Positions 57,055 to 64,000 of a stretch of 64,000 nt of DNA are shown here, in pieces; position 1 is the stretch's first letter; each line of letters opens with the position of its first letter. The position numbers were made by a program, and so were the translations under genes. This stretch comes from Rathayibacter sp. VKM Ac-2857 (lineage in GTDB: Bacteria; Actinomycetota; Actinomycetes; Actinomycetales; Microbacteriaceae), in assembly GCF_013205025.1 (NCBI RefSeq), contig NZ_JABMLE010000004.1:608543-672542 (forward strand), written 5' to 3'. The notes under the pieces were generated by a model, which searched no databases, was not told the origin of the DNA, and saw only the letters and a list, made by a program, of their open reading frames with translations.

Positions 57055-57908
57055 GCCGTCGCTCCCTGCTCGAGGGCGCTGCGCCGCCGGCGCCGCTCGC
57101 TCACGACGAGCACGAGCAGCAGGATCAGTCCCGTCGCGATGACGAGGTAGGTGCTGAAAGCGGGCAGGAGACCGGCGATCGTTCCCGCCGGATGCTCGGC
57201 GCGCAGGAACAGCGTCGGATCGGTGGAGGCGTGCAGCAGGATCGGCCCGAGCAGGGTGCCGGTCACCCGGAGCGCCAGGTACATCACGATGCCGAAGCCG
57301 AAGGTGTAGACGACCTGGAGCGCGGTGACGGCGACGCCCTGGTCGCTGGTGAACACGTTGCCGATGTGCAGCGCGGCGAAGATCCCGGCCGAGGCCAGGG
57401 CGACCCGGATCTCGCCGTGGCCGCGCCTGCGCATCAGGTTCACGACGAATCCGCGGGTGAGCGTCTCCTCGGCGAAGCCGACGAACAGCCCGGTCAGCAG
57501 CCAGGAGGCGACGAGTGCTCCCCCGGCATCGGCGTAGTCGATGTCGAGCAGCGCCGAGACGTTGATCGCGAGGACCACGCCGATGCCGATCCACATCCAG
57601 CCGCGGCCGCGGATCGTCTGCTTCGCGAAGAGCTCGCGCAGCCACCGCAGCGAGAGCGCGAAGAGCACCAGCAGCACGCTCGCGAGGAGGATCGGCAGGC
57701 CGATCGAGAAGAAGACGTCGGTCGCGGAGCCCTCCTCGCCGCGCAGCGCGCTCCCGGTGTCGCCGACCACGAAGCCGAGCAGGTAGCCGATCAGCTCGTA
57801 GAGGCCGTAGTAGACGGCGGCGAGCAGGAGGGCCCGCCAGAACCCGCCGCGCTCCCAGAAGCGCCGCCACGCCGTCGAAGTGGCTTGCTCGTCGAACCGT
57901 CCGTTCAT
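57051..57908 (-). CDS. CPBP family intramembrane metalloprotease (first of pair)
   Basis: A 285-aa CPBP protein. Helices begin at ~25 (ALLLAAVYYGLYELIGYLLG); active-site motif FAEETLTRGF (EETLTR), with His in FAALHIGNVF and LLHASTDP. Different enough from the downstream paralogue to be an old duplication. ATG 57908 has GGGGGAGTC directly before; the frame is open to 57947 but the TAGCGT -10 lies there. Divergent from the epimerase-like gene. Confidence 0.9.
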   Translation of the reverse strand: MNGRFDEQATSTAWRRFWERGGFWRALLLAAVYYGLYELIGYLLGFVVGDTGSALRGEEGSATDVFFSIGLPILLASVLLVLFALSLRWLRELFAKQTIRGRGWMWIGIGVVLAINVSALLDIDYADAGGALVASWLLTGLFVGFAEETLTRGFVVNLMRRRGHGEIRVALASAGIFAALHIGNVFTSDQGVAVTALQVVYTFGFGIVMYLALRVTGTLLGPILLHASTDPTLFLRAEHPAGTIAGLLPAFSTYLVIATGLILLLVLVVSERRRRRSALEQGATA

Positions 57909-57945
57909 GACTCCCCCGAGTCGGCCCGCAGAACCGTCGACCCTC

Positions 57946-57951
57946 ACGCTA
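57946..57951 (-). promoter_or_regulatory. -10 hexamer TAGCGT of the CPBP operon
   Basis: Minus-strand TAGCGT about 37 bases before ATG 57908, leaving a leader with a GGGGGAG ribosome site. Confidence 0.45.
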
Positions 57952-58059
57952 GCCCCTCGACGGAACCGCCGCGGGTGTGAGGTGATGGAGCCGGTGTCGA
58001 CGACGTCCCTCCGCTTCCGGAGCGGCGCGCGCGCCCCTCATCGGAAGGTCGGGTCCGCC

Positions 58060-59055
58060 GTGCCCCTCAGCGTGCTGTTCATCGGAGGAACGGGCATCAT
58101 CAGCTCGGAGGGCGTGCGCCGCGCGCTCGCGGTCGGGCACGAGGTGACCGTGCTCAACCGGGGACGGACCTCGATCCGCCCGCTGCCCGAGGGCGTCCGG
58201 ACGCTCACCGCCGACGTCCGCGACCCGGCCTCGGTGCGCGAGGCGCTCGGGGAGGAGCGCTTCGACGCGGTGATCGAGTTCGCCGCGTTCACCCCGGAGC
58301 ACGTGCAGCAGGACATCGACCTGTTCGCCGGCCGCACCGGTCAGTACGTCTTCATCAGCTCGGCGTCGGCCTACCAGAAGCCGCCGGCGCGGCTGCCCGT
58401 GACGGAGTCCACCCCGCTCCGGAACCCGTACTGGAGCTACTCGCGGGACAAGATCGCCTGCGAGGACCTGCTGGTGGCCGAGTACCGGCGCACCGGCTTC
58501 CCGGTGACGATCGTCCGGCCCTCGCACACCTACGACCGCACGGCGCTCCCGGTCGACGGCGGCTGGACGGTGATCGACCGGATGCGGCGCGGACTCGAGG
58601 TGGTCGTGCCCGGCGACGGCACCTCGCTCTGGACGATCACGCACAGCCGCGACGTCGCCGTCGGACTCGTGGGCCTGCTCGGTGCGCCGGCGGCGATCGG
58701 CGAGGCGTTCCACATCACCGGCGACGAGGCGCCGACCTGGGACCGCATCCACCACGACCTCGCGGCCGCCGCAGGAGTCGAGGCGCGCATCGTGCACGTC
58801 GCGTCCGACGCGATCGCCGCCGCCGACCCGGAGCTCGGCGCGGGCATCATCGGCGACAAGGCGCACTCGATGGTGTTCGACAACGCGAAGATCCGGAGCC
58901 TGGTGCCCGCCTACTCCCCCGCCGTCCCGTTCAGCGACGGCGCGCGCGAGATCGTGGAGTGGTACGACGCGGACCCGGCTCGGCGCACCGTCGACGAGAA
59001 GATGAACCGGCTGTTCGACGCGCTGATCGACACCTACCGGCCGCGGGCGCTCTGA
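58060..59055 (+). CDS. NAD-dependent epimerase/dehydratase family protein
   Basis: A 331-aa extended SDR: SVLFIGGTGIISSEGVRRAL is the Rossmann Gly motif (GGTGxIS), VTVLNRGRTSI the region after strand 2, YVFISSASAY and YWSYSRDKIACEDLL hold the catalytic Ser and YxxxK. It resembles the group related to chloroplast CSP41 and bacterial sugar-nucleotide reductases; substrate unknown. The GTG at 58060 starts exactly at the fold; GGAAGG lies 12 bases upstream. An upstream open frame overlaps the divergent promoter and is not used. Confidence 0.88.
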   Translation: MPLSVLFIGGTGIISSEGVRRALAVGHEVTVLNRGRTSIRPLPEGVRTLTADVRDPASVREALGEERFDAVIEFAAFTPEHVQQDIDLFAGRTGQYVFISSASAYQKPPARLPVTESTPLRNPYWSYSRDKIACEDLLVAEYRRTGFPVTIVRPSHTYDRTALPVDGGWTVIDRMRRGLEVVVPGDGTSLWTITHSRDVAVGLVGLLGAPAAIGEAFHITGDEAPTWDRIHHDLAAAAGVEARIVHVASDAIAAADPELGAGIIGDKAHSMVFDNAKIRSLVPAYSPAVPFSDGAREIVEWYDADPARRTVDEKMNRLFDALIDTYRPRAL

Positions 59056-59086
59056 CCGCACAGTAGCCCGCCCGCCGCCGCCGCCC

Positions 59087-59092
59087 TAGGTT
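59087..59092 (+). promoter_or_regulatory. -10 hexamer TAGGTT of the gamma-glutamyltransferase gene
   Basis: TAGGTT, followed by a ~40-base leader ending in ATGGAGGAACCTC before ATG 59138. Confidence 0.45.
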
Positions 59093-59137
59093 GGAGGGAC
59101 CTGCTCCGCACGCACCGAGTTCCGATGGAGGAACCTC

Positions 59138-61018
59138 ATGGCCACGACTCGCAGACTCCGCCGGATCGCTCTCGCAGCGGCCGTCATCGCCTCGCTCGGA
59201 GTGGCGGGTGCCGCCCCGGCATCGGCCCTCGACTGGCCGATCCCCGGGGTGCCGAGAAGTGGGCTGCCGTCGGCGCAGGAGCTCCGCGACGCGCTCGGCG
59301 GCCCGGTCGTCTCGCCGTCGACGTCGGTCGGCTACGGCGGCGCGGTCTCCTCGGTCGACGCGCTCGCGAGCCGGGTGGGCCTCGAGGTGCTGAAGCGCGG
59401 CGGCAACGCCGCGGACGCCGCCGTCGCGACGGCCTCCGCGCTCGGCGTGACCGAGCCGTACAGCGCCGGAGTCGGCGGCGGCGGCTACTTCGTCTACTTC
59501 GACGCGAAGACCGGCGAGGTGAGCACGATCGACGGCCGGGAGACCGCGCCGGCCGGCATCACCCCGGACGCGTTCCTCGACCCGGCGACGGGTGCCCCGT
59601 ACCCGTTCACTCCCCAGCTCGTGTCCTCGGGAGTCGCGGTCGGCGTCCCCGGCACGGTCGCGACCTGGGACGCGGCGGTCGACCGCTTCGGCACCCTGCC
59701 GCTCCCCGTGGTGCTCGCCCCGTCGATCCTGCTCGCGGCGAAGGGCTTCCCCGTCGACGAGACCTTCCGCAGCCAGACGCTCGACAACCTCGAGCGCTTC
59801 CAGCAGTTCCCCGACACCGCGGAGCTGTTCCTGCCCGGCGGCGACGCCCCGGCGGTCGGCAGCACCTTCCGCAACCCCGATCTCGCGAAGACCCTCGCCC
59901 GGATCGCCGCCCGCGGGCCGAGCGCGTTCTACGAGGGCGCGCTGGCCGCGGAGATCGCCGACACTGTGCAGAACCCGCGGCTCGCCGAGGGCTCGACCCT
60001 CCCCGCGCCGGCCGGCTCGCTCACCGAGGACGACCTCGCCGGCTACTCGGTGGCCGAGCAGGCGCCCACGCACGTCTCCTACCGCGGGCTCGACGTCTAC
60101 GGCATGGCGCCCTCCTCCTCGGGCGGGATCGCTGTCGGCGAGGCGCTGAACATCCTCGAGAACCACGACCTCTCCGCCGAGGACACCGGCAGCGCCCTGC
60201 ACCTCTACCTCGAGGCGTCGGCCCGCGCGTTCGCGGACCGCGGCGCGTACGTCGGCGACCCGGCGTTCGTCGACGTGCCCACCGAGACGCTGCTGAGCCA
60301 GGAGTTCGCGGACTCCCGCGACTGCACGATCGACCCGGCGACGGCGTCCGCGCGACCGGTCGCCCCCGGCGCGCTCGACGGCGTCGGCTGCGCGACCGCC
60401 CTCACCGCGGAGCAGCCCGACACCGAGAACGTCTCGACCACGCATCTCTCCGTCGTCGACAAGTGGGGCAACGCGGCCTCGTACACGCTGACGATCGAGC
60501 AGACCGGCGGCTCGGCGATGACCGTCCCCGGACGCGGCTTCCTGCTCAACAACGAGCTGACCGACTTCTCCGCGACGCCCGTCGAGGGCGACCCGAACTC
60601 GATCGAGCCGGGCAAGCGCCCGCGCTCCTCGATGTCGCCGACGATCGTGCTCGAGGACGGCTCGGTGAAGTTCGTCGTCGGCTCGCCGGGCGGAGCGACG
60701 ATCATCACGACCGTGCTGCAGACGCTGGTCAACCGCATCGACCTCGGGATGACGCTGCCGGAGGCGGTCGCGGCGCCGCGGGCGTCGCAGCGGAACACGG
60801 CGTCGACCTCGGCCGAGCCCGAGTTCATCGAGGCGTACGCCGACGACCTCGCACCCTTCGGCCAGCAGCTGACCCCGTCCGGCGACACCTTCACCTCGGC
60901 CGCGCAGATCGGCGCGGTGGCCGCCATCGAGGTCGACGACTCGGGCCTGATGACCGCGGTCGCCGAGCCCGTGCGCCGCGGCGGCGGCGTCGGCCTGGTG
61001 GTGACTCCGGAGAAGTGA
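59138..61018 (+). CDS. ggt: Secreted gamma-glutamyltransferase
   Basis: A 626-aa GGT precursor with a Sec signal (RRIALAAAVIASLGVAGAAP, cleavage after ASA near residue 30). GLEVLKRGGNAADAAVATAS is the family start; self-cleavage should occur before T434 in NVSTTHLSVVD, giving a small subunit whose N-terminal Thr is the nucleophile. GSPGGATIITTVLQTLVN forms the oxyanion and acceptor region. It hydrolyses or transfers the gamma-glutamyl group of glutathione and other peptides outside the cell. Monocistronic, followed by repeats. Confidence 0.94.
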   Translation: MATTRRLRRIALAAAVIASLGVAGAAPASALDWPIPGVPRSGLPSAQELRDALGGPVVSPSTSVGYGGAVSSVDALASRVGLEVLKRGGNAADAAVATASALGVTEPYSAGVGGGGYFVYFDAKTGEVSTIDGRETAPAGITPDAFLDPATGAPYPFTPQLVSSGVAVGVPGTVATWDAAVDRFGTLPLPVVLAPSILLAAKGFPVDETFRSQTLDNLERFQQFPDTAELFLPGGDAPAVGSTFRNPDLAKTLARIAARGPSAFYEGALAAEIADTVQNPRLAEGSTLPAPAGSLTEDDLAGYSVAEQAPTHVSYRGLDVYGMAPSSSGGIAVGEALNILENHDLSAEDTGSALHLYLEASARAFADRGAYVGDPAFVDVPTETLLSQEFADSRDCTIDPATASARPVAPGALDGVGCATALTAEQPDTENVSTTHLSVVDKWGNAASYTLTIEQTGGSAMTVPGRGFLLNNELTDFSATPVEGDPNSIEPGKRPRSSMSPTIVLEDGSVKFVVGSPGGATIITTVLQTLVNRIDLGMTLPEAVAAPRASQRNTASTSAEPEFIEAYADDLAPFGQQLTPSGDTFTSAAQIGAVAAIEVDDSGLMTAVAEPVRRGGGVGLVVTPEK

Positions 61019-61054
61019 CGCGGGCGGGGCGGAGACCGACGTCCTCGCGGTGGG

Positions 61055-61091
61055 CGGGTCTCGATACGCGCTGCGCGCTACTCGACCAGCA
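61055..61091 (+). repeat. Single repeat module
   Basis: GCGGGTCTCGATACG, hairpin CGCTGCGCG, CTACTCGACCAGCA, 36 bases after the ggt stop. Confidence 0.8.
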
Positions 61092-61143
61092 TGGGTGCGC
61101 GGCGCGGCCTGTCCCGTCCGTGTCTGCGCCCGCGCCTGCCTCA

Positions 61144-61236
61144 TGCTGATCGAGTAGCCCTCGCAGAGGGCGTCTCGAGATCCACCGTCGTCCGGTGGGC
61201 GGGTCTCGATACGCGCTATGCGCTACTCGACCAGCA
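61144..61236 (+). repeat. Shortened composite palindromic element (93 bp)
   Basis: Left module (hairpin CCCTCGCAGAGGG) joined to a right module (CGCTATGCGCT) with most of the linker and its CTGCAGAC deleted, showing that element length can change. Confidence 0.85.
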
Positions 61237-61331
61237 TGCGGGCGCCGCTGCGCACTGCCCGGCCAGCATGCGGACGCCGCTGCGCACTGCCCGACCAGCA
61301 TGCGGGCGCCGCTGCGCACTGCCCGGCCAGC
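61236..61331 (+). repeat. Three tandem 32-bp repeats
   Basis: Units start at 61236, 61268 and 61300 with exact 32-base spacing: ATGCGGGCGCCGCTGCGCAC then TGCCCGGCCAGC. They keep only the module end (CCAGCA) and a small hairpin. Confidence 0.85.
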
Positions 61332-61343
61332 AGGGGCCGTTCA

Positions 61344-61386
61344 TGCTGATCGAGTAGCCCTCGCAGAGGGCGTATCGAGATCCACC
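61344..61386 (+). repeat. Single left repeat module
   Basis: TGCTGATCGAGTAG, hairpin CCCTCGCAGAGGG, CGTATCGAGATCCACC. A weak right-module remnant follows to about 61434. Confidence 0.85.
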
Positions 61387-61498
61387 ACCGAACGACGGTG
61401 GCTCTCGAGACGCGCCGCTCTGGTCGACCGGCATCCAGGGCGACCCACCCCGCCGAGCGACGGATCGCGCCAGCCATCCGGTCTCCCGCCTCCGCGGC

Positions 61499-61504
61499 TA
61501 AATT
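61499..61504 (+). promoter_or_regulatory. -10 hexamer TAAATT of the small membrane protein gene
   Basis: TAAATT, AT-rich against its surroundings, with a ~36-base leader ending in CGAGGAGGACACC before the proposed CTG start. Confidence 0.5.
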
Positions 61505-61546
61505 CGGGCGGCGTCCGACACGGGACGCCGACCCGAGGAGGACACC

Positions 61547-61942
61547 CTGGAGCAGCCGCGCGCACGTCCGACCGATCCCCGTCCGAGCGATCCCGCCACC
61601 CCGGAAACGCCTCCTTCTCCGCGAGTCCGGCTCAGCGTCGTCATCGCAGCGATCGCCGTCCTCGGGATGATCGCCGCCCCGCTGGTGCTCGGCTACCTCG
61701 GGTTCGCCTCGTCGTTCACGAAGTTCGGGGTGCCGCGCACGGAGGAGCAGCACGCCGCAGGACGCGCCCTCCTCCTCTCCGCCGGGATCGTCGCCCTGTC
61801 GAGTGCCCTCGCCGTCTGGGTCCTCACCCTCGTCCGCGCGGCGACCGCGTCGCATCGGCACCACGGGTGGGAGATCCTCTGGTGCCTCCTCGCCCTGCCC
61901 GCCGGCTTCGTGGGCCTCGTCCTCGTCGTCTCGATCCGCTGA
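61547..61942 (+). CDS. Small membrane protein with probable CTG start, 131 aa
   Basis: Read from CTG 61547 the product is 131 aa: a Pro-rich N-terminus (EQPRARPTDPRPSDPATPET), then helices LSVVIAAIAVLGMIAAPLVL, LLLSAGIVALSSALAVWVLT and ILWCLLALPAGFVGLVLVV. The GAGGAGG at 61535-61541 is 5 bases from this CTG and far from any other start. The only ATG (61667) has no ribosome site and would cut the first membrane helix in half. No in-frame ATG, GTG or TTG lies near the ribosome site. Family unknown. An unusual start codon is therefore the best explanation. Confidence 0.7.
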   Translation: MEQPRARPTDPRPSDPATPETPPSPRVRLSVVIAAIAVLGMIAAPLVLGYLGFASSFTKFGVPRTEEQHAAGRALLLSAGIVALSSALAVWVLTLVRAATASHRHHGWEILWCLLALPAGFVGLVLVVSIR

Positions 61943-61976
61943 GCGGAGCGCCTGCTCGGGCGCCCGGGCGCGTTGC

Positions 61977-61982
61977 TACCGT
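61977..61982 (+). promoter_or_regulatory. -10 hexamer TACCGT of the LD-carboxypeptidase gene
   Basis: TACCGT ends 6 bases before ATG 61989: leaderless spacing. Confidence 0.5.
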
Positions 61983-61988
61983 CGATGG

Positions 61989-63014
61989 ATGGCGAGCATC
62001 ACCTACCCCGTGCCACTCCGCTCCGGAGCTCGCATCGAGGTCCCCGCGCCGTCGATGGGCGTCCCGGAGCACCTGCACGAGCGCCTCCGAGCCGCGGTCG
62101 CGAGCCTCTCGGCGCGCGACTTCGACGTCCGGGTCCGCCCGCACGCGACCACGCCCGGCCTCGTGCCGGCTTCCGCTGCCGAGCGGGTCGCCGATCTGCA
62201 CGACGCCTTCCGGACCGGCGACGCGGTCCTCCCGCCGTGGGGCGGCGAGCTGGCGATCGAGCTGCTCGACGCGATCGACTGGCACGCTCTGGCCGATGCT
62301 CGCCGCTGGTTCGTCGGCTGGTCCGACGTCTCGACGCTGCTGCTGCCGCTGACGACGATCACCGGGCTCGCGACGCTCCACGGCGCGAACCTCATGGACG
62401 AACCGTGGGAGCTGCCCATCGAGTTCCAGCGGTGGACGGACGTCGCGGGCCTTCCTCCCGGCGCTGAGTTCGTGCAGCAGGCCGCGCCACGGCGTCGGGA
62501 TCGCCCCTGGGGATCGTGGCCGGACGAGCCGCTCGACCGGGAGCGCGCTTACGAGGCGCCGACGCACTGGCGGTCCCTCGACGGGACTCCCGATGTCGCG
62601 ATGCAGGGTCGCCTGATCGGCGGCTGCCTCGAGACGGTCTCGCTGCTGGCGGGCACGCCGTACGGCGACGTCCCCGGCTTCGCGCGCCGGCATGCGCCCG
62701 AGGGCACGATCGTCCACCTGGAGGCGGCCGAGTCCGACGCCGTCGCGGTGCTCCGGATGCTCACCTCGCTCCGCCTCGCGGGCTGGTTCGAGGACGCGAA
62801 CGGCGTGCTGATCGGCCGGACCGGCGGCGGTGCCGTTCCCGAGCTGAGCCAGGACGACGCGGTACGACGGGCGCTCGGGGGTCTCGGGGTGCCCGTGATC
62901 CTCGACTTCGACACGGGGCACCAGCCGCCGCAGCTGCCGCTGGTCGACGGGGCACTCGCGGAGGTCCGGCTGGAGGGAGCGCGCGGGTCGATCATCCAGC
63001 GTCTCGTGCCCTGA
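61989..63014 (+). CDS. S66-family LD-carboxypeptidase (LdcA/MccF-like)
   Basis: A 341-aa serine peptidase of the S66 family. The nucleophile is S112 in FVGWSDVSTLL, the catalytic Glu E215 in LIGGCLETVSLL, and the His H311 in LDFDTGHQPPQLPL; all three are intact and correctly ordered. The N-terminal part lacks the usual VAPSG start but begins LRSGARIEVPAPSMG. The family includes cytosolic enzymes that cut the terminal D-Ala from muropeptides, and MccF, which cleaves microcin C. No signal peptide, so cytosolic. Which role applies is open. Confidence 0.9.
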   Translation: MASITYPVPLRSGARIEVPAPSMGVPEHLHERLRAAVASLSARDFDVRVRPHATTPGLVPASAAERVADLHDAFRTGDAVLPPWGGELAIELLDAIDWHALADARRWFVGWSDVSTLLLPLTTITGLATLHGANLMDEPWELPIEFQRWTDVAGLPPGAEFVQQAAPRRRDRPWGSWPDEPLDRERAYEAPTHWRSLDGTPDVAMQGRLIGGCLETVSLLAGTPYGDVPGFARRHAPEGTIVHLEAAESDAVAVLRMLTSLRLAGWFEDANGVLIGRTGGGAVPELSQDDAVRRALGGLGVPVILDFDTGHQPPQLPLVDGALAEVRLEGARGSIIQRLVP

Positions 63015-63036
63015 TCGGCGGGGCCGGGCGTCCGGA

Positions 63037-63042
63037 TACGGT
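63037..63042 (+). promoter_or_regulatory. -10 hexamer TACGGT of the GNAT gene
   Basis: TACGGT ends 6 bases before ATG 63049, favouring it over GTG 63046. Confidence 0.5.
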
Positions 63043-63048
63043 GTCGTG

Positions 63049-63693
63049 ATGACCGAGATGCCGGAGCTCGTGGATCGCTGGGTGGCGGGGTGGAGCGAGT
63101 CCCGCGCGATGCATGCGCGCCGCGACGGCGACGCGTGGCTCGTCGAGGTCGCGGCGGAGACCCGGTCGCGCGAGTACGTGATCGCGGCCCCGTCGCTCCC
63201 CGAGCTCCGACGGCTGGTGGGCGCCGTCTCCGCGCCCGAGGTCTGGCTGACCGTCGTCGGGGAGCTCGATGCGGATGCACTCGAGGCCGTGGCGGGCCTC
63301 GATCCCGTGACCCGCGGTGAGCGCATGATGACCACCCGCCTCGCCCGCACCCTTGCGCCGGTCGGGGTGCGCCTCGAGGCGGTCGGGCGGGTGGCGCACG
63401 CCCGCATCCAGCTGGAGGGCGGGATCGCGGCCCGCGGGCAGGTGGCCGTGGTCGGTGGTGACGCCGTCTTCGACCGCATCGAGACGGCGCCGAAGTTCCG
63501 TCGCCGTGGTCTGGGCCGACTCGTGATGACCGGCCTCGGTGCCTGGGCGGCGGAGAGCGGCGCGACGACCGGCCTTCTGATGGCGAGCGTGAAGGGGCGC
63601 GCGCTCTACACGAGCGTGGGTTGGGCAGAGGCGGCGCCGATCGTCACTTTGCGTGGGCGGGTCGCCGCCGGCACGGCGGCGCCCTCCCGTTGA
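63049..63693 (+). CDS. GNAT family N-acetyltransferase-like protein
   Basis: A 214-aa protein. The C-terminal half has the GNAT acetyl-CoA loop FRRRGLGRLVMTGLGAWAAE (R/QxxGxG/A) and LLMASVKGRALYTSVGW, the usual 'YxxxGF/W' end of the fold; the N-terminal half (~1-100) looks like a degenerate first GNAT-like part. The substrate is unknown. Start fixed by the leaderless -10 TACGGT. Confidence 0.88.
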   Translation: MTEMPELVDRWVAGWSESRAMHARRDGDAWLVEVAAETRSREYVIAAPSLPELRRLVGAVSAPEVWLTVVGELDADALEAVAGLDPVTRGERMMTTRLARTLAPVGVRLEAVGRVAHARIQLEGGIAARGQVAVVGGDAVFDRIETAPKFRRRGLGRLVMTGLGAWAAESGATTGLLMASVKGRALYTSVGWAEAAPIVTLRGRVAAGTAAPSR

Positions 63694-63792
63694 GCTCGCC
63701 GATCGCGTACCGCCGGGCCCGGCTCGGCGATCAGTCCTCCACAGACCCGATTCGCCGAGGTTGTCCGATGGTCCGGTCCGATGGTCGGCCCA

Positions 63793-63824
63793 GTGTCGGT
63801 GGTCCCTGATTCAATACGCGTATG
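63793..63824 (+). promoter_or_regulatory. Conserved 32-bp element over the third DUF222/HNH start
   Basis: GTGTCGGTGG, TC, CCTGA, TTCAATACGCGT, ATG: same element and spacing as at 5263 and 23599. Confidence 0.8.
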
Positions 63825-64000
63825 GATGAGAACAGCGGAGCAGAGGCGCCGGAGGGACGGCCCGGGGCGGTCGCGTCCGTCGGCGCGGTGCTCGGCGTCG
63901 CCGCCGACCTCGGCTTCACGTCCGCGAAGTTCCTCCTCACGCGTGCCGAGGCGATGCACCTCGCGTACCGCACGGCTCTGACGGTCCCGGAGGAGTTCGC
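63822..64000 (+). CDS. DUF222/HNH family protein, 5' end only
   Basis: The first 59 codons of a third DUF222/HNH gene, cut by the window edge. It begins MDENSGAEAPEGRPGAVASV; AEAMHLAYRTALTVPEEFA aligns with AELMHRGYRKALTVPEAFA of the intact copy at 23628. The conserved 32-bp upstream element confirms the start. Whether the rest is intact cannot be told. Confidence 0.85.
   Translation, partial: MDENSGAEAPEGRPGAVASVGAVLGVAADLGFTSAKFLLTRAEAMHLAYRTALTVPEEF

Noticed and set aside
61236..61331. Three 32-bp units considered as a CRISPR array
   Set aside because: No unique spacers between units; they are fragments of the same module family.
63822..64000. Third DUF222/HNH gene as truncated pseudogene
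   Set aside because: It is cut by the window end, not by a stop or deletion; its promoter element and start are normal.

Overview
The window is very GC-rich DNA with tightly packed genes, GTG, TTG and one probable CTG start, and many 4-base ATGA/GTGA gene overlaps. Multiple DUF222/HNH ('13E12 repeat family') genes, PhnF-like, LCP and MMPL proteins, and at least 15 promoters whose TAnnnT -10 hexamer sits 6-7 bases before the start codon (leaderless mRNAs) all point to an actinobacterium. The intergenic repeat family and multicopy DUF222 genes suggest Microbacteriaceae, perhaps Rathayibacter-like; that genus-level guess is inference from memory, not a search. No rRNA, tRNA, CRISPR array or transposase gene was seen.

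Layout. 1-4.7 kb: a TetR regulator, a VOC-fold protein, several unrecognised proteins and an SRPBCC protein. 4.7-6.8 kb: intergenic repeats around a DUF222/HNH gene whose C-terminus is frameshifted. 6.9-8 kb: PadR regulator plus membrane protein. 8.1-15.6 kb: a phosphonate uptake and catabolism operon (phnD, phnC, fused phnE, FAD oxidase, phosphonatase-like hydrolase, zinc alcohol dehydrogenase), translationally coupled and divergent from a PhnF-like GntR regulator. 15.6-23.4 kb: EamA transporter, hexapeptide acetyltransferase, LytR-CpsA-Psr protein, small membrane proteins, an ECF-type sigma factor, a ThrE-type exporter, a MORN-type protein and a flavodoxin-fold oxidoreductase. 23.4-25.3 kb: tandem repeats around a second, intact DUF222/HNH gene. 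25.4-28.5 kb: two short-chain dehydrogenases flanking a coupled AraC-TetR regulator pair.

28.9-35.8 kb is a molybdenum region: modA, a HTH-TOBE regulator, modB, modC, then a three-subunit PaoABC-like molybdenum aldehyde oxidoreductase. Uptake, sensing and use of molybdate are thus side by side. 36.0-41.3 kb is an oligosaccharide ABC importer operon (DUF624 protein, two permeases, long lipoprotein binding protein) without its own ATPase, divergent from a LacI regulator. Between them lie a TTGACA promoter and a double LacI-type operator forming a 34-bp perfect palindrome. 41.5-45.0 kb: a glutathionylspermidine-synthase-like ATP-grasp enzyme coupled to a YgiB-like protein with a Gly-rich tail, a HEAT-type protein and a lipoprotein. 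45.0-52.3 kb: TetR and divergent MMPL transporter, then a two-component system with an ABC exporter. 53.8-59.1 kb: a divergent glucose-6-phosphate dehydrogenase homologue, aldo/keto reductase, two CPBP proteases and an epimerase-like protein. 59.1-64 kb: secreted gamma-glutamyltransferase, a small membrane protein with a probable CTG start, an S66 LD-carboxypeptidase, a GNAT protein and the 5' end of a third DUF222/HNH gene.

The most unusual features are (i) a family of about 125-bp composite palindromes with near-identical 14-bp ends, found intact six times and as fragments or tandem arrays elsewhere, always beside gene 3' ends and never between divergent genes; and (ii) a 32-bp element conserved directly over the start codons of all three DUF222/HNH genes, two of which are embedded in those repeats.
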